A stretch of DNA of 64,000 nucleotides from Glandiceps talaboti. Taxonomy: Eukaryota; Hemichordata; Enteropneusta; Spengelidae. Location of the stretch: positions 17,924,431 to 17,988,430 of the forward strand of contig NC_135564.1 in NCBI RefSeq assembly GCF_964340395.1. The letters run 5' to 3'. Below are positions 38,501 to 50,500 of the stretch, piece by piece (position 1 is the stretch's first letter; every line of letters starts with the position of its first letter). Both the position numbers and the translations under genes were made by a program. The notes below the pieces were generated by a model, which saw only the letters and a list, made by a program, of their open reading frames with translations, was not told where the DNA came from and ran no database searches.

Positions 38501-41500
38501 TCACTATCCATACATGTATGTCTGGTGTTAGTAGTCATTAATGTTAACTATTATATTGTCTGTAGATTTGTAGAATCAAGGAATACTTCATTTTTCTTTC
38601 ATTAGTTTGAGTAAAAGAATTTTGTGTGATCTTTATGCTGATAGAAAGTTTGATTTGGTTTAAAGTTTGCAGCGTGTGACATACTCATAGAATAGTATAG
38701 TATAGTATAGTATAGTATAGTTTTGCACTCAGTTTGTTCATCATGGAAGCATTTATTATGTTCAAGACATGAAATTCTCTCCAATTTGAAATTTAGAAAC
38801 AGGCATGTTTAAAACAAATCACTACCCCATGTTGAGTGTATTATATAAGTGGAAACAACACCTACAAAAGGTTATTCGCCCCTCAGTATCCGCACTAGAT
38901 TGTACAGAGTGATTGACAGTTTCAGTCAGTGTTTTATGGGTGTACTGAGTTACTTCACAAACAATGCTTAAGGAGGTTATTGCTTGTAAGAGATATAGTT
39001 TTCTTCAATTCATTTTTATTCAGCATATTAGTAGTAAATGAAAATCAACCGTTGAGTCATAGTATAAGTTGTTTTTTTGGGTTTTTTTTTTTTTTTTTTT
39101 TTTTGGGGGGGGGGGGGTTTGGGGGGGTTGGGTTGGCCTTACAATTCTTGGTCATTTGTAGTCATGCAACATAGAGGGCGTACTCCTGTGACCTGTGTTA
39201 CATCATATTCTTGCTTTATTATCTAATGTGAACTGGTAAGAATTGCCAGAGGTTCTCAGTCATTTGGAAATTTTTTTTTTTTTGGAAACGATGTCATTTC
39301 ATCACATACTTCCTTACACATTTAATACTGTTATAGTGGACATGTGTATGTGGGTCAGTGACCTACAGTCAGCTGAATTTACTGTTCTTGGAGGTTTTGA
39401 TTGTTAAATAGTATGTCAGTTTACAGAGAACAGCAGATAGTAGAGACCAAACCCTTAGTGTTAGGGTGCATAAGGGACGATCAAATAATGTCACACAAGA
39501 TCAATAAACAGACTTCATTCAGTTAGGGGTGGGATGTCTGGCATCAATGTGATTGCTGAACTTCATTTTCATACTTCTAATCACACAAATCTAGAAAACA
39601 TTCATGCCTTCAACGATAAAAGGTTTGTATTTACTATTGAGATGTTGATAAGTTGATTAGAATGTACTGCCAATGTGATATTCAGTTCTGGGTTTCCATT
39701 AATATTTTAATGTGTTTAGTGATTTTTTTGTACATTGCATTGATCATGACCCAAGGGCCCACTGTACAATGTAGTGTATATACACAAATTAGTGTGGCAT
39801 CTTGAGGGTTGATTATAAATAAGAGGTTGATTTCAGTAACCGATACCCGCTATCCCCTCACATGACACACTCAATGAGTAATCAAAATCTGTCATTTTAC
39901 CAGGGTTCCCAAACAAAATTGCACTACACTGTATCTGAAATTATGCAAGTTTTACCTGATTTCCCCATCTCTGTTACCAGGACTTCCAAACCTTAGCAAA
40001 AACTGAACTCTAGAGGGCAGGTAATCATAATAACCGCAAAGACTCCTTATGCCATTGTTATTTATTCAAGAAATATTAATTCCTTCATTTAGTCTGGTTT
40101 CCTCTAGTTGTCTCTAGATCATATTCAAATCATTGGAAGTAAAAGTTAAGGAAACAGGATAATATTAATCATATAAATATCAATGAACGGCCATAGTACT
40201 TCTTTCTGCTGATATTAGTAAATGTATATGAAAAATGGTAGATTCTAAAATGCTCTATAACGGTGCAGTATTAAATCTTTTAATTTGTGTGGTGTTTTAC
40301 ATGTAATAAAACAAGCTCTGTGTTTGGTTTGAGTGCTTACTGAGATTAAGGTGGGTGTGCATAGTAACATGTTTGCATATATATATACTAACACTGGTGT
40401 GTGATTAAGGTGGTTGGTCAGTATCTTCTGTCCTCTTTTTTTCCCTTCTTTCCTTACATTTGGCGTTTATCACCATGCATTAGACTTCATGATTGGTCTG
40501 CTCGATGAGACCCCTTCTCAATCACAGTGTGCATACAATCAAAAAGTGGAACTCCGCTACATGGAAAATAAACAAAGTAGCACCAGTGAAGAAGGTGGGT
40601 CAACCGTTGTTTGGTTTTCCAAAAAAATATTTCACCTCGGTTTCTCATTTATACTCAGATACCCCATAACTCAAAAAACAAACTAATGTGAACATATTTC
40701 TCAGCACGTGGACTTGGGAGGTACAGCAGAAGAGAACGGTGATTTTCAAATATGTTCCAAAAAATATTTCACCCACGTTTCTCATTTTTACTCAGATACC
40801 CCATAATTGAAAAAAAAGCAACTAATGTGAACATATTTCTCAGCACATGGTACAGCAGAAGAGAACGATGATTTTCAAATATGTTCCAAAAAATATTTCA
40901 CCTAGGTTTCTCACTTGTATTCAGATACCCCATAATTGAAAACAAAACAACTAATATGAACATATTTCTCAGCATGTGAATTGGGAGGTACAGCAGAAGA
41001 GAACAGTGATTTTCAAATATGTTTGCAGGTGGACAACCACAGTTTTACTGATAACCGTCATACACTCACACTATTCATACATTTTACACAAAGATTATGC
41101 ATTATACATATACAGAGCATTTTGCTGGTCCCTTTTCTAGAACTCCTTATTAAATATATTGTGCCATGTTGTATTCATATGGAGACATTTTCATGAACCT
41201 TCCAGACATTCTGTTCGACTATGATACTTACCTGTTGGCAAAATACTGATGGGTAACCCGCATTAATTCCTCCAATCCATGCCAAGAAATTTTTGGCCCC
41301 GCCCCCTCCACCATACCTGGCTCCATATTTGGTTAGCTTAGTCTCCCGCCTAAGTGGCAGTTCGCGCATGCGTACTTGTGTCTTTTATCGCATGGCGTAC
41401 AAGTGTGTAGACGGATATTGCTTTCGTCTTCAAGTACCTACCTCCAATTCCATTATACACACTGGTTTTTCCACTTGGTTGGCTCTTTGGTTACCCTAAA

Positions 41501-44500
41501 GATCCTAGGATTACAGCTAAGTGTCGATTTATTGTCTCTCTCTTTGCGATTGAGATTTGTTGTGTGTTTTTCTTCTCCGTGCAGACGTCCCTTATATAGG
41601 CAACATTTGTGTTTCGCCATCTTGAACGCCGCACAGGGTTGTGGGATTGCTCTCGCAATGCGCACCGGGAAATCTGGAGACGACCGAGGGGGTGTAATCA
41701 GTCGAAAGCCATCTTTACTATGGACAACACCATACGAATACCGCACATTGATTACCGAATTATTTTGAATTTCAGTAAAAGTTTGAAGCGACAGCCACTC
41801 CAGTAGCTCAATTTCATTGTCTTGAATGTACTAAGAAGTTTTTTTCACTGTACGTCGTCGTACAACTAAGGAATTAATCAACACGAGTACGGCTGTAAAC
41901 GCTATTTGTAGCATCGCCGTATCATGTGTTCCGGCGTTATTACTTCTGGTAAATTAAGCACAATTTCGGTAATATTTCTTTGTCTACATGTATGTCATGA
42001 TTTCAACATTTTACTGCTATATTTTGACGAAATATACGGAAGCGAACGATCACGCACGAAAACATGAGTGGCGTGTCTGGAGAGAAATTCCGATTCAATT
42101 CAATCATTGCATGGCTTCCTTGTCAAATATTCTAAAAAAATAAATTTATATAATATATACATGTATAAATATTGTCTCACTATAGTTCATTGCACATTCA
42201 TGTTGTAAAACACGTACAAATAGAGAGCAATACGACATCAGAATACTGATTGTAAGTCGAAAACGCGTCATAAAATGATGTAAACAGTATTACCGCTGAC
42301 ACAGTCGATCACAACACGTCCAAATCGCCGATCGTAAAAAAATGTCTTGAAATGACGACGTTCGGTGAAAAAAAAATCTTGGTACATTAAAAACGATAAA
42401 AAGAAGCTTATGGAATGGTTATCTCTTCAAACTCTCACGGAAACTCAAAATAATTCGGTAATCAATGTGCGGTATTCGTATGGTGTTGCCCATAGTAAAG
42501 ATGGCTTTCGACCGATTACACCCCCTCGGTGGTCTTCAAATTTCCCGGTGCACATTGCGAGAGCAATCCCACAACCCCGTGCGGCGTTTAAGATGGCGAA
42601 ACACAAATGTTGCCTATACGGACGTCATTGCCTTACCGTGTTGTTGTTTTTTCAGTCATTCGTTTCGTCATGACTAAACCTAAGAAGAGAGGTGTGTGTG
42701 GTCATGACATGCCTAAGCAGGATTGTCATTCTGTTTGTCTGTCTTGTCGAACGTGTTCGCAGTCCAAACCCTGTGAAGTTTGTTCTAGTTGGTCCGATGA
42801 AAATTGGCGTAAACTAGGTAAACAGTCAGACAAACAACGGTCATCTAAGCCGAGTGCTTCTGTCACTACTCCTGCGAGTGTACGGTCTTCGACTTTAACG
42901 GTAAGTTCTTCTGTCACAGCGGAACCGAAGTCAGGTAAGCTTTCTTCTAGTTCTGTTGTTTTAAACCGTCCTTTTCAGGACGAACTGGGTAGTAGTGCTA
43001 GTGGTATGCGGTCCTCTCTCGGAGAGGGCTCGACGACCGTAGACACTATACAGCTATCACCCCCTAGTAACGTTCCTCGAGTAGCGGTCACTTCTCCCTC
43101 TCCCCTGGGGGAAGGGTTGAGTGTACTTGACGAGTCGTCACAGCACTGTGATTCTAATCGTCATAAGGCTACGAGTATTTCCGAGTCGAACGCTGGTCCA
43201 ACTCGTTCAGTCGGTCGAGAGATCTCCTGTACTGACGTAACCGGGCCTGGTGTAGCTACTACCCACGTACCTCCTCGCTTTCCAGTCTCAGGCTCGCCAG
43301 CTAATCGGACTGATTGTATTGAGGGTACGCAGACTGGTTTACATACCAATCTGGGTAATTTTTCGAGGGTCGATCAGAGTATGAATCGTCCTCAAATTGC
43401 CAATTCTAGTGATGTCAGTTCTAGACCAACGTTGTCTGCTGGGCAGAGAATACAGCGTGGTCTGGACGATTCCACTTTGTATAGGGGTGCGAGGGTTTAT
43501 CCCCCTCAGACCAGAGCTGAATTTCGGAATCCCCAGTTCATGCCAATGCCTACTGGTGGTGCTTTTTCTGATCCACAGCAATTTTCTGGTGACTTTGGTT
43601 TTCCTCCTGAGACACCATGGGGTGTTTTTAATCCTCAGGTTGGTTGGCCACAACAGTATTGGCAGTACCCCTGGCCATCCCTCCCTGCTTATTACAGGGA
43701 TGAGGGTTCAAGGCCTACTACTAGGAGAACACAGCATGATTTCATGCCTCCTACCAGGGATTCTCCCTCTCGTTCTCGCACACGTTTCAGAACGCAGAGG
43801 TCAAGAGACAGGTCCCCTTCGAACCAACGGTCTCCGGTCCCTAGAGGGCGGAGTTTCCGTTCACGTTCGAAATCTTCTTCGTCCTCCAAGTCGAGTGAGA
43901 GTAAACGTTCGAGGTCGTGTTCTTCTGAACGTTTTGATCGGTACTCCAGTGAGAGGTCACCCAGGCGTGTACCCAGTCGGCAGGAGGTCTCCCCAGTTCG
44001 ACCTAAGCGTCGAGCCAGGAGAGACATAGACGAAATGTCATTAAAGGCTCCCAGTGATGCCTCCTTTGGGGGAAATGAACCAGATACCCCCAGTGTAGTG
44101 GGCACTTTGCGTTCAACTTCCCCTACTCGTGATGAGGAGTTCTCCTTCCACGAGTGCATTCAATGGGTTTACAATCGGTATCCAGACCGTTGTCCTAAGC
44201 CTCCACCAGCTCCCACTATGAAGTCGGAGTTTTACATGGCTTTTGAAGAAATGGAAAAGTCTCAACCGGTCAAGGAACCGTCTACTCTTCCACTTTCTTC
44301 CATGTACTCAGGTCAACTGGATAAAATAACGTCAGAGGTTTTAGGCGAGGGCAATAAAGCTGCTGCATTAAAACCTGGTCATTTTCCATGGTTAAAAAGT
44401 CGGTCTCGTGCATACAAGACTCACACAACCGACCCATGGATTGGTTACCCCAGCCTAGACACTGATGCCGAGGCTGTGGACGCCAAAGCCAAAACTTTCA

Positions 44501-47500
44501 ACTCCGTGTCTATCCCCGGCACTCAGTTAAAGCAGTTAGGGGAGATGCACGCAGAAAGTATTCGTGCATGTTCCGTCATGGATTGGTTTCTAGCCGTAGC
44601 AACATCTGAACTACAGCAAGAAACCCCGGAGATGCCTAAGGTTCTCAGGCTATTGCGCATTGCAATGAAAGGCCTCTACCATGTCTCCGAATCTTCAGCG
44701 AGAGGACGGGCAGCACTTATTTTGATGGAGAGGGATGCCTTCCTGAAACGAGAGTCTATCTCGTTAACACAGGAACTGAAACAGGAAGCTAGAGGCTCCT
44801 CGTTTTCCACTTCCTCACTGTTTGCTGGTAATTTGACTTCCCTGGCCCAGCGGGCCAGCGAAGCAAAGCGGAGAGAACGGTTAATGTGGGAGTCACCACG
44901 AACAACCTCCACTCCAGCAAGCCCAAAGGATAACCGTACAAGTACTAATACGGTGCCTGCAAACAGAAATTTCCAAGGCAACAGGAGTAAATCTGGACAG
45001 TCTAGCAGAGGACGTCCACGTGGTAAACTGCGTAGTCAACGGGGTAGAGGCAAGCCTGGTCCCGGCAAGCCCTTCTTTAGCAAGAGCAGTTTTAAAGAAT
45101 CGGGCTCTGACTCGCAGCAGCACTTCTGACTCTCCACTTGGCAATTCGAGTACACAGCACTCCCGTTTAGGCTAGCCACTGCTCCCTGGGTGTTCACCCG
45201 GGTGGTAGCGGCACCAGTAGCCTGGTTACACCGACGGGCCACCCTTTTGCATCCCTATCTCGACTATTGGTTGATACGGGATGCACAAAGGGAGGTATTA
45301 TTCGAACGGATTCAACAAATATTGTTATTAATCCTTTCTCTGGGTTTTATCCCCAGTTACAAGTCAGCTCTCATCCCAAGTCAAGATACAGTATTCGTGG
45401 GAATGAGATTAATTACACAAAAGGGAGTAGCTTGCCCTATCCAAGAACGGATAGACAAGTTACTCTCAGTCATTCAGAACCTATGGCCACTGAGACAGAT
45501 AACAGCGAAACATTTTCTGTCTCTCCTGGGCTTAATGGTTTCCTTGATCGATATAGTGCAATGGGCCAGACTCGGATCAGGCCAATTCAGTTGTATCTTC
45601 TCGCCCATTGGCGATCCAGAGCAACCTTCTAAAAGGCAAGTCCATTTTGTACAGTCACACGGATCTGTCCCTGTACATGGATGCGTCACAAGAGGGCTTG
45701 GGAGGTCACCTAGACAGTCAGATGACAGCAGGTGTCTGGAACCCCTAAGACAGCTCTCACCACATCAATTGGCTAGAGCTAAAGGCTGTTTTTTTCCTAG
45801 CTCTGCAAGACTTTGAGCTGCTAGTGACAGGGCGCAGTGTTCTAGTCCACTCGGACAATACCACCGTAATGGCGTACATAAACAAGCTAGGAGGAACCAG
45901 GTCTCCAACACTATGTTACCTCTTATGGGAACTGATGTTGCGGTGCATAGACCGAATGATTCTTCTGTCAGCACGCCATGTGCCAGGGAAACTGAACAGC
46001 ATTACAGACGCTCTATCGCGTCGCAAGAGAGTTCTTTCTACAGGGTGGGCAATTCCTGTCAAGATTGCTCACCGTCTGTTTCTGCATTGGGGAGAACTGA
46101 CTGTAGATCTGTTCACCACCTTACATGAACAGAAAACTGCCTCTCTTTGTGTCTCCGATTCCAGATCCGAGAGCAATGGCAACAGACGCTCTGCCAATGT
46201 CTTGGAAAGGACTGAGCGCGTACGCATTTCCCCCCTTTGCACTTCTTCCAATTGTACTGAGGAAAATCCAAGAGGAGAGTTCCTCAGTCATTCTTGTAGT
46301 GCCTCTGTGGCCAAACCGAGGTTGGTTCCCAGTATTGCTATTCCTTCTGGTAGACTTTCCAGTAGCTCTCCCAGATCAAGAAAACCTATCGCAGGGAAGT
46401 GGCATTGTTCACCCCAACCCGAGCTTGTTCCACCTTCACGCGTTCAGATTATCGAACGATCCCTCCGTTCACAGGGATTTTTTCTGAACAAGCTGCCTCA
46501 GTCGTTGCCAGAACACAAAGACAGCACCCTCCATTCCTATGGAGAAAAGTGGAAAAGATTCTCTGATTGGTGTCGTAGAGGGCAGAAGGATCCTCTCGAT
46601 CCATCTCCCCAGACAGTAGCAGTTTTTCTCTTCTTTTTTTTTTCTGTTTGAGGAGAAGAGGTATGCAATTAAGACTATTATGGTGTATCGCACGACGATA
46701 GCCAATATAGTCAGAAGCATCGGGGGACCAGAGTTTGGTCAGAATAAGATATTTTCTTATTCAACACCCTCCTAAACAAACGCCACTACCTCAGTGGAGT
46801 TTATTCTTAGTTCTTAGAGCACTGAGAGAGCCCCCTTTGAACCACTTCATCCCATCTCTGACCCAGATGGCTGGTAGAAACTGTCAAGTGGGCTTACAAG
46901 TAAGTTCCAGCTCTGCTTGTAAGTTAGAGAGAGTCACTGCACCTGAAGTCAGGGCTCTCTCGGCATCATGGGCTTTGTTCTCAGGGGTACTGGTAGCACA
47001 GATTCTACAGACAGGAACCTGGCGCTCCCCAAACTCCTTTATAAGTTTTATATCAGGGATATGACACAGGAAGCTAGCAAGCTTCAGTCTAAGTGTCGGG
47101 CAGTCGGTAGTTGTAAATCAAAGATTTTCAACTAGAAATTAATAGGATACGGTGGTAGACTCCCACCTCCTTTCAGTCTGACACATTCGGGTTTTTACCC
47201 ATCAGTATTTTGCCAACAGGTAAGTATCATAGTCGAACAGAATTGAAGTTTCTACCGAAACTAATTTCTGTGAGACATGATACTTACCTGTTGAGCTCCC
47301 TCCCACCTTCCCCACAGTCTCCTTGTGAAATTTTTGTCCTCTTTGGAGCGATAAAAGACACAAGTACGCATGCGCGAACTGCCACTTAGGCGGGAGACTA
47401 AGCTAACCAAATATGGAGCCAGGTATGGTGGAGGGGGCGGGGCCAAAAATTTCTTGGCATGGATTGGAGGAATTAATGCGGGTTACCCATCAGTATTTTG

Positions 47501-50500
47501 CCAACAGGTAAGTATCATGTCTCACAGAAATTAGTTTCGGTAGAAACTTCAATTCTGTTGATTCAGATTATTCTGACAGTTTCATGTCAAAATTTTTTTT
47601 TTAAAAGGGTTTGTACTGATGCATGGGACCCGGGATACATGAACAGTTACAAAAATATAGAATGAACAAGGCGTCCGTTTACAAAACTTAAAATTATTAA
47701 AAATACTATATTTGGACATATTTGTGGATATATTATGCTGGTCTGGCATTGTAAGGCAAAGAGTTATTTTAAATTTCATAGCGTCTTTCCAAACTACATC
47801 ATAAGCCCCCCCCCCCCCATTCAATAACTAGTCCTTGCCATCTTAATAACTTTCACCTTTCATGAAGTTATATGCAAGTTACAACTTGGTTAAATACAAT
47901 GAGAAACTAAAACATCTGTTTTCAATCATATAGTTACAAAAGCAATCAATACGTAGTCAAATAAATGAACGGGGAGGTTGTTATATATGTAAACAAACAG
48001 GTGTGATATTATCTAGGATAGTGGTAAAAAGTTCCTATTGCAATCACATTATGTAGATGGGAAAATAGTTTATCACTTATCTTCACCTATTTTCCAGACA
48101 TATTTTCAAAGTTACTGAAATATTTCTATTCCAGTTTTTTCCCTCAGTGAATAGGATCATACAAATTACTACTGTGTTATTTCTACAGCCTCCATTGCAG
48201 TAATGACTCCAGATGTGATAACAGACAGTTGCTGATATATACTAGAACAGCTTTGTGATATGAAACAATAAAAAGACCAAAGCTATGTGATATACATATG
48301 TATGACTGAGACAATATAACATATTTATATAATACAGGATAGTAACTATGATATATGACAAGTAGTAGACATGTGATATAAGACAAAACTGGTATGATAT
48401 ATGGTAACATATGTGTGATATGAGACAAAACTGGAATGATATATGGTAACATATGTGTGATATGAGACAAAACTGGAATGATATATGGTAACAGATGTGT
48501 GATATGAGACAAAACTGGTATGATATATTATAGCATATGTAACAGACGTGTGATATGAGACAAAACTGGTATGATTATGGTAACAGACATGTGATATGAA
48601 ACAAAACTGGAATGATATATGGTAACAGACATGTGATATGAGACAAAACTGGAATGATATATGGTAACAGACATGTGATATAAGACAAAACTGGAATGAT
48701 ATATGGTAACATGTGTGATATAAGACAAAACTGGAATGATATATGGTAACAGACGTGTGATATGAGACAAAACTGGAATGATATATGGTAACAGACATGT
48801 GATATAAGACAAAACTGATATGATATATTGTAACAGACATGTGATATGAGACAGAATTGGTATGATATATTGTAACAGACGTGTGATATGAGACAGAATT
48901 GGTATGATATATGGTAACAGACATGTGATATAAGACAAAAATGGTATAGTTGTGGTATAGAACATTAGCTTTTTTGATCTATCACAAAGAATGTAGGCAT
49001 CTAACACAGGTAAATCGGCTTTGTGATATCTGACAATAACTTTGAAGACCTGTAGGATATAACAACAGAACTGTGACATATAATATGTCCATGTGATATA
49101 GAGCAATAGCTTGGTGATATAGAGCAATAGCGTGGTGATATAGAGCAATAGCTTGGTGATATAGAGCAATAGCTTGGTGATATAGAGCAATAGCTTGGTG
49201 ATATAGAGCAATAGCTTGGTGATATAGAGGAATATGTGTATGATATATAGGGCAACACAAGTAGTTTATCAATTATTTCCCAGTGCTGTAGGGTGATACA
49301 CTTCTAATATTAACATTTCTTTCAGTGATAAATATATGTATCTCAGTTTTATACATATGTATAGACATGTGTTGATATATTATTGTTTTGTGCCAGTCAT
49401 TCTCTACTTCATCTGTATTGGGAGAGTGATTTTAGTGTTCTCATTGGATTCCAACTCAAGGTGTAAATAACGAATCATTTTCTTTTCAGCAATATCAACG
49501 TCATAAACTTGAAAGACATTAAAAGTAGCTTTTCACAAAGTCTCATCCTACCCTAGGGCAGAATCTTGGTGATGGTGTTCTATTGATTTTTACAGTGACT
49601 TGGCAATTTTAGTAAAATGAAGGAGTTAAAAATACATGGTTCTTGAAGACTGTTTGAAAATTGTTTAGTGAACACTTATTTTTTGTCAATTAATTCTGTT
49701 CAGTTATAGAACTATAACCATACTGATAGCGTGACGTAAAGGAGCATCGGTTTGTGTTATTTCTATAAAAAAAAATTACGAGACCAGCTGTAGTATTTAG
49801 TACATACCAATAGTATGTTTGGGTACAATCTATTGAAGCTTGATGAGAACATGAGGAGTTGGTTTTTCATGAAAAATCCCACGGAAAAAATTTTCCTATG
49901 CTAAAAACACTCCCATGGAAAGAAACATTCCCATGGAAAAAAAATACTCCCATGGAAAAAATATATTCCTAGGAAAAAAAATATGCCCATGAAAGAAACC
50001 TCAAAATGTTAATTTTTTTCCTGATGTCCTCATTAAGCTTCAGTAACATTTCTTTGTTATTGATGGTATACACAATAGATATAGGAAATAACCAAACTAT
50101 AATCTACAAAAGAAAGATGAACAAATAAGATTCTCAGAAAATAAGTTTTGATTGTGATTGGATTGATTGTTTTGAATACTCTGTTCACAGATTCCCGATC
50201 AGAGCCATCACTTCTACTTATCTTAAAATGGGGTGGTGAACTAACACCTGCCGGAAGAGTACAAGCTGAAGAACTGGGAAGAGCCTTCCGGTGTATTTAT
50301 CCTGGAGGACAAGGTAAGGATTCATCAAATCAATGAACACAGGACAGAAGTCAGTATCATGTGAGATAAAAGTTGAAACTTCTGAGTAGAAAAGTTATGA
50401 ATTTGACAAGGATTTGTCATAATGGTGTATTTTACTATATTGAGGAGATGAATATAATTCAAAGGAGATTGAAATATTAGGTTGTTGGTAGAAGACAGAT

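Larger units (their letters stand above)
36886..41207 (+). other. Gene B intron B11-B12, part left of the DIRS element
   Basis: No exon. Contents: M5 repeat copies at about 37575-37710 and 39890-40005; (TATAG)n at about 38695-38720; a T-run joined to a G-run at about 39075-39127; a dispersed repeat at 39465-39720; a triplicated unit at 40610-41030. Confidence 0.6.
41212..47243 (+). mobile_element. DIRS-type tyrosine-recombinase retrotransposon, decayed, in the sense orientation in intron B11-B12
   Basis: About 6.0 kb and visibly richer in G+C than the host intron. The left end (ttctgttcgactatgatact) has an exact inverted counterpart at the right end (47197-47243). The coding order is typical of DIRS elements: a Gag-like ORF, then reverse transcriptase with RNase H, then a tyrosine recombinase, with no integrase or long terminal repeats. 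The Gag ORF is intact; the rest has frameshifts, a nonsense codon and deletions, including loss of the front of the RT domain. The left terminal region (41212-41391) is also complementary to 47349-47519, beyond the apparent right end. Such elements make no target duplication and none is seen. It can no longer move by itself. Confidence 0.88.

Noticed and set aside
41175-41806. Several small frames near the DIRS left end
   Set aside because: They reflect the terminal and internal inverted repeats, which translate similarly on both strands.
43339-44159. Minus-strand and shifted frames over the Gag gene
   Set aside because: Shadows of the intact Gag frame caused by its biased codon content.
48346-49211. 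Minus-strand frames of 192 and 227 codons
   Set aside because: They follow a 42-bp/21-bp minisatellite whose length is a multiple of three; the translation is a repeat with no family similarity.
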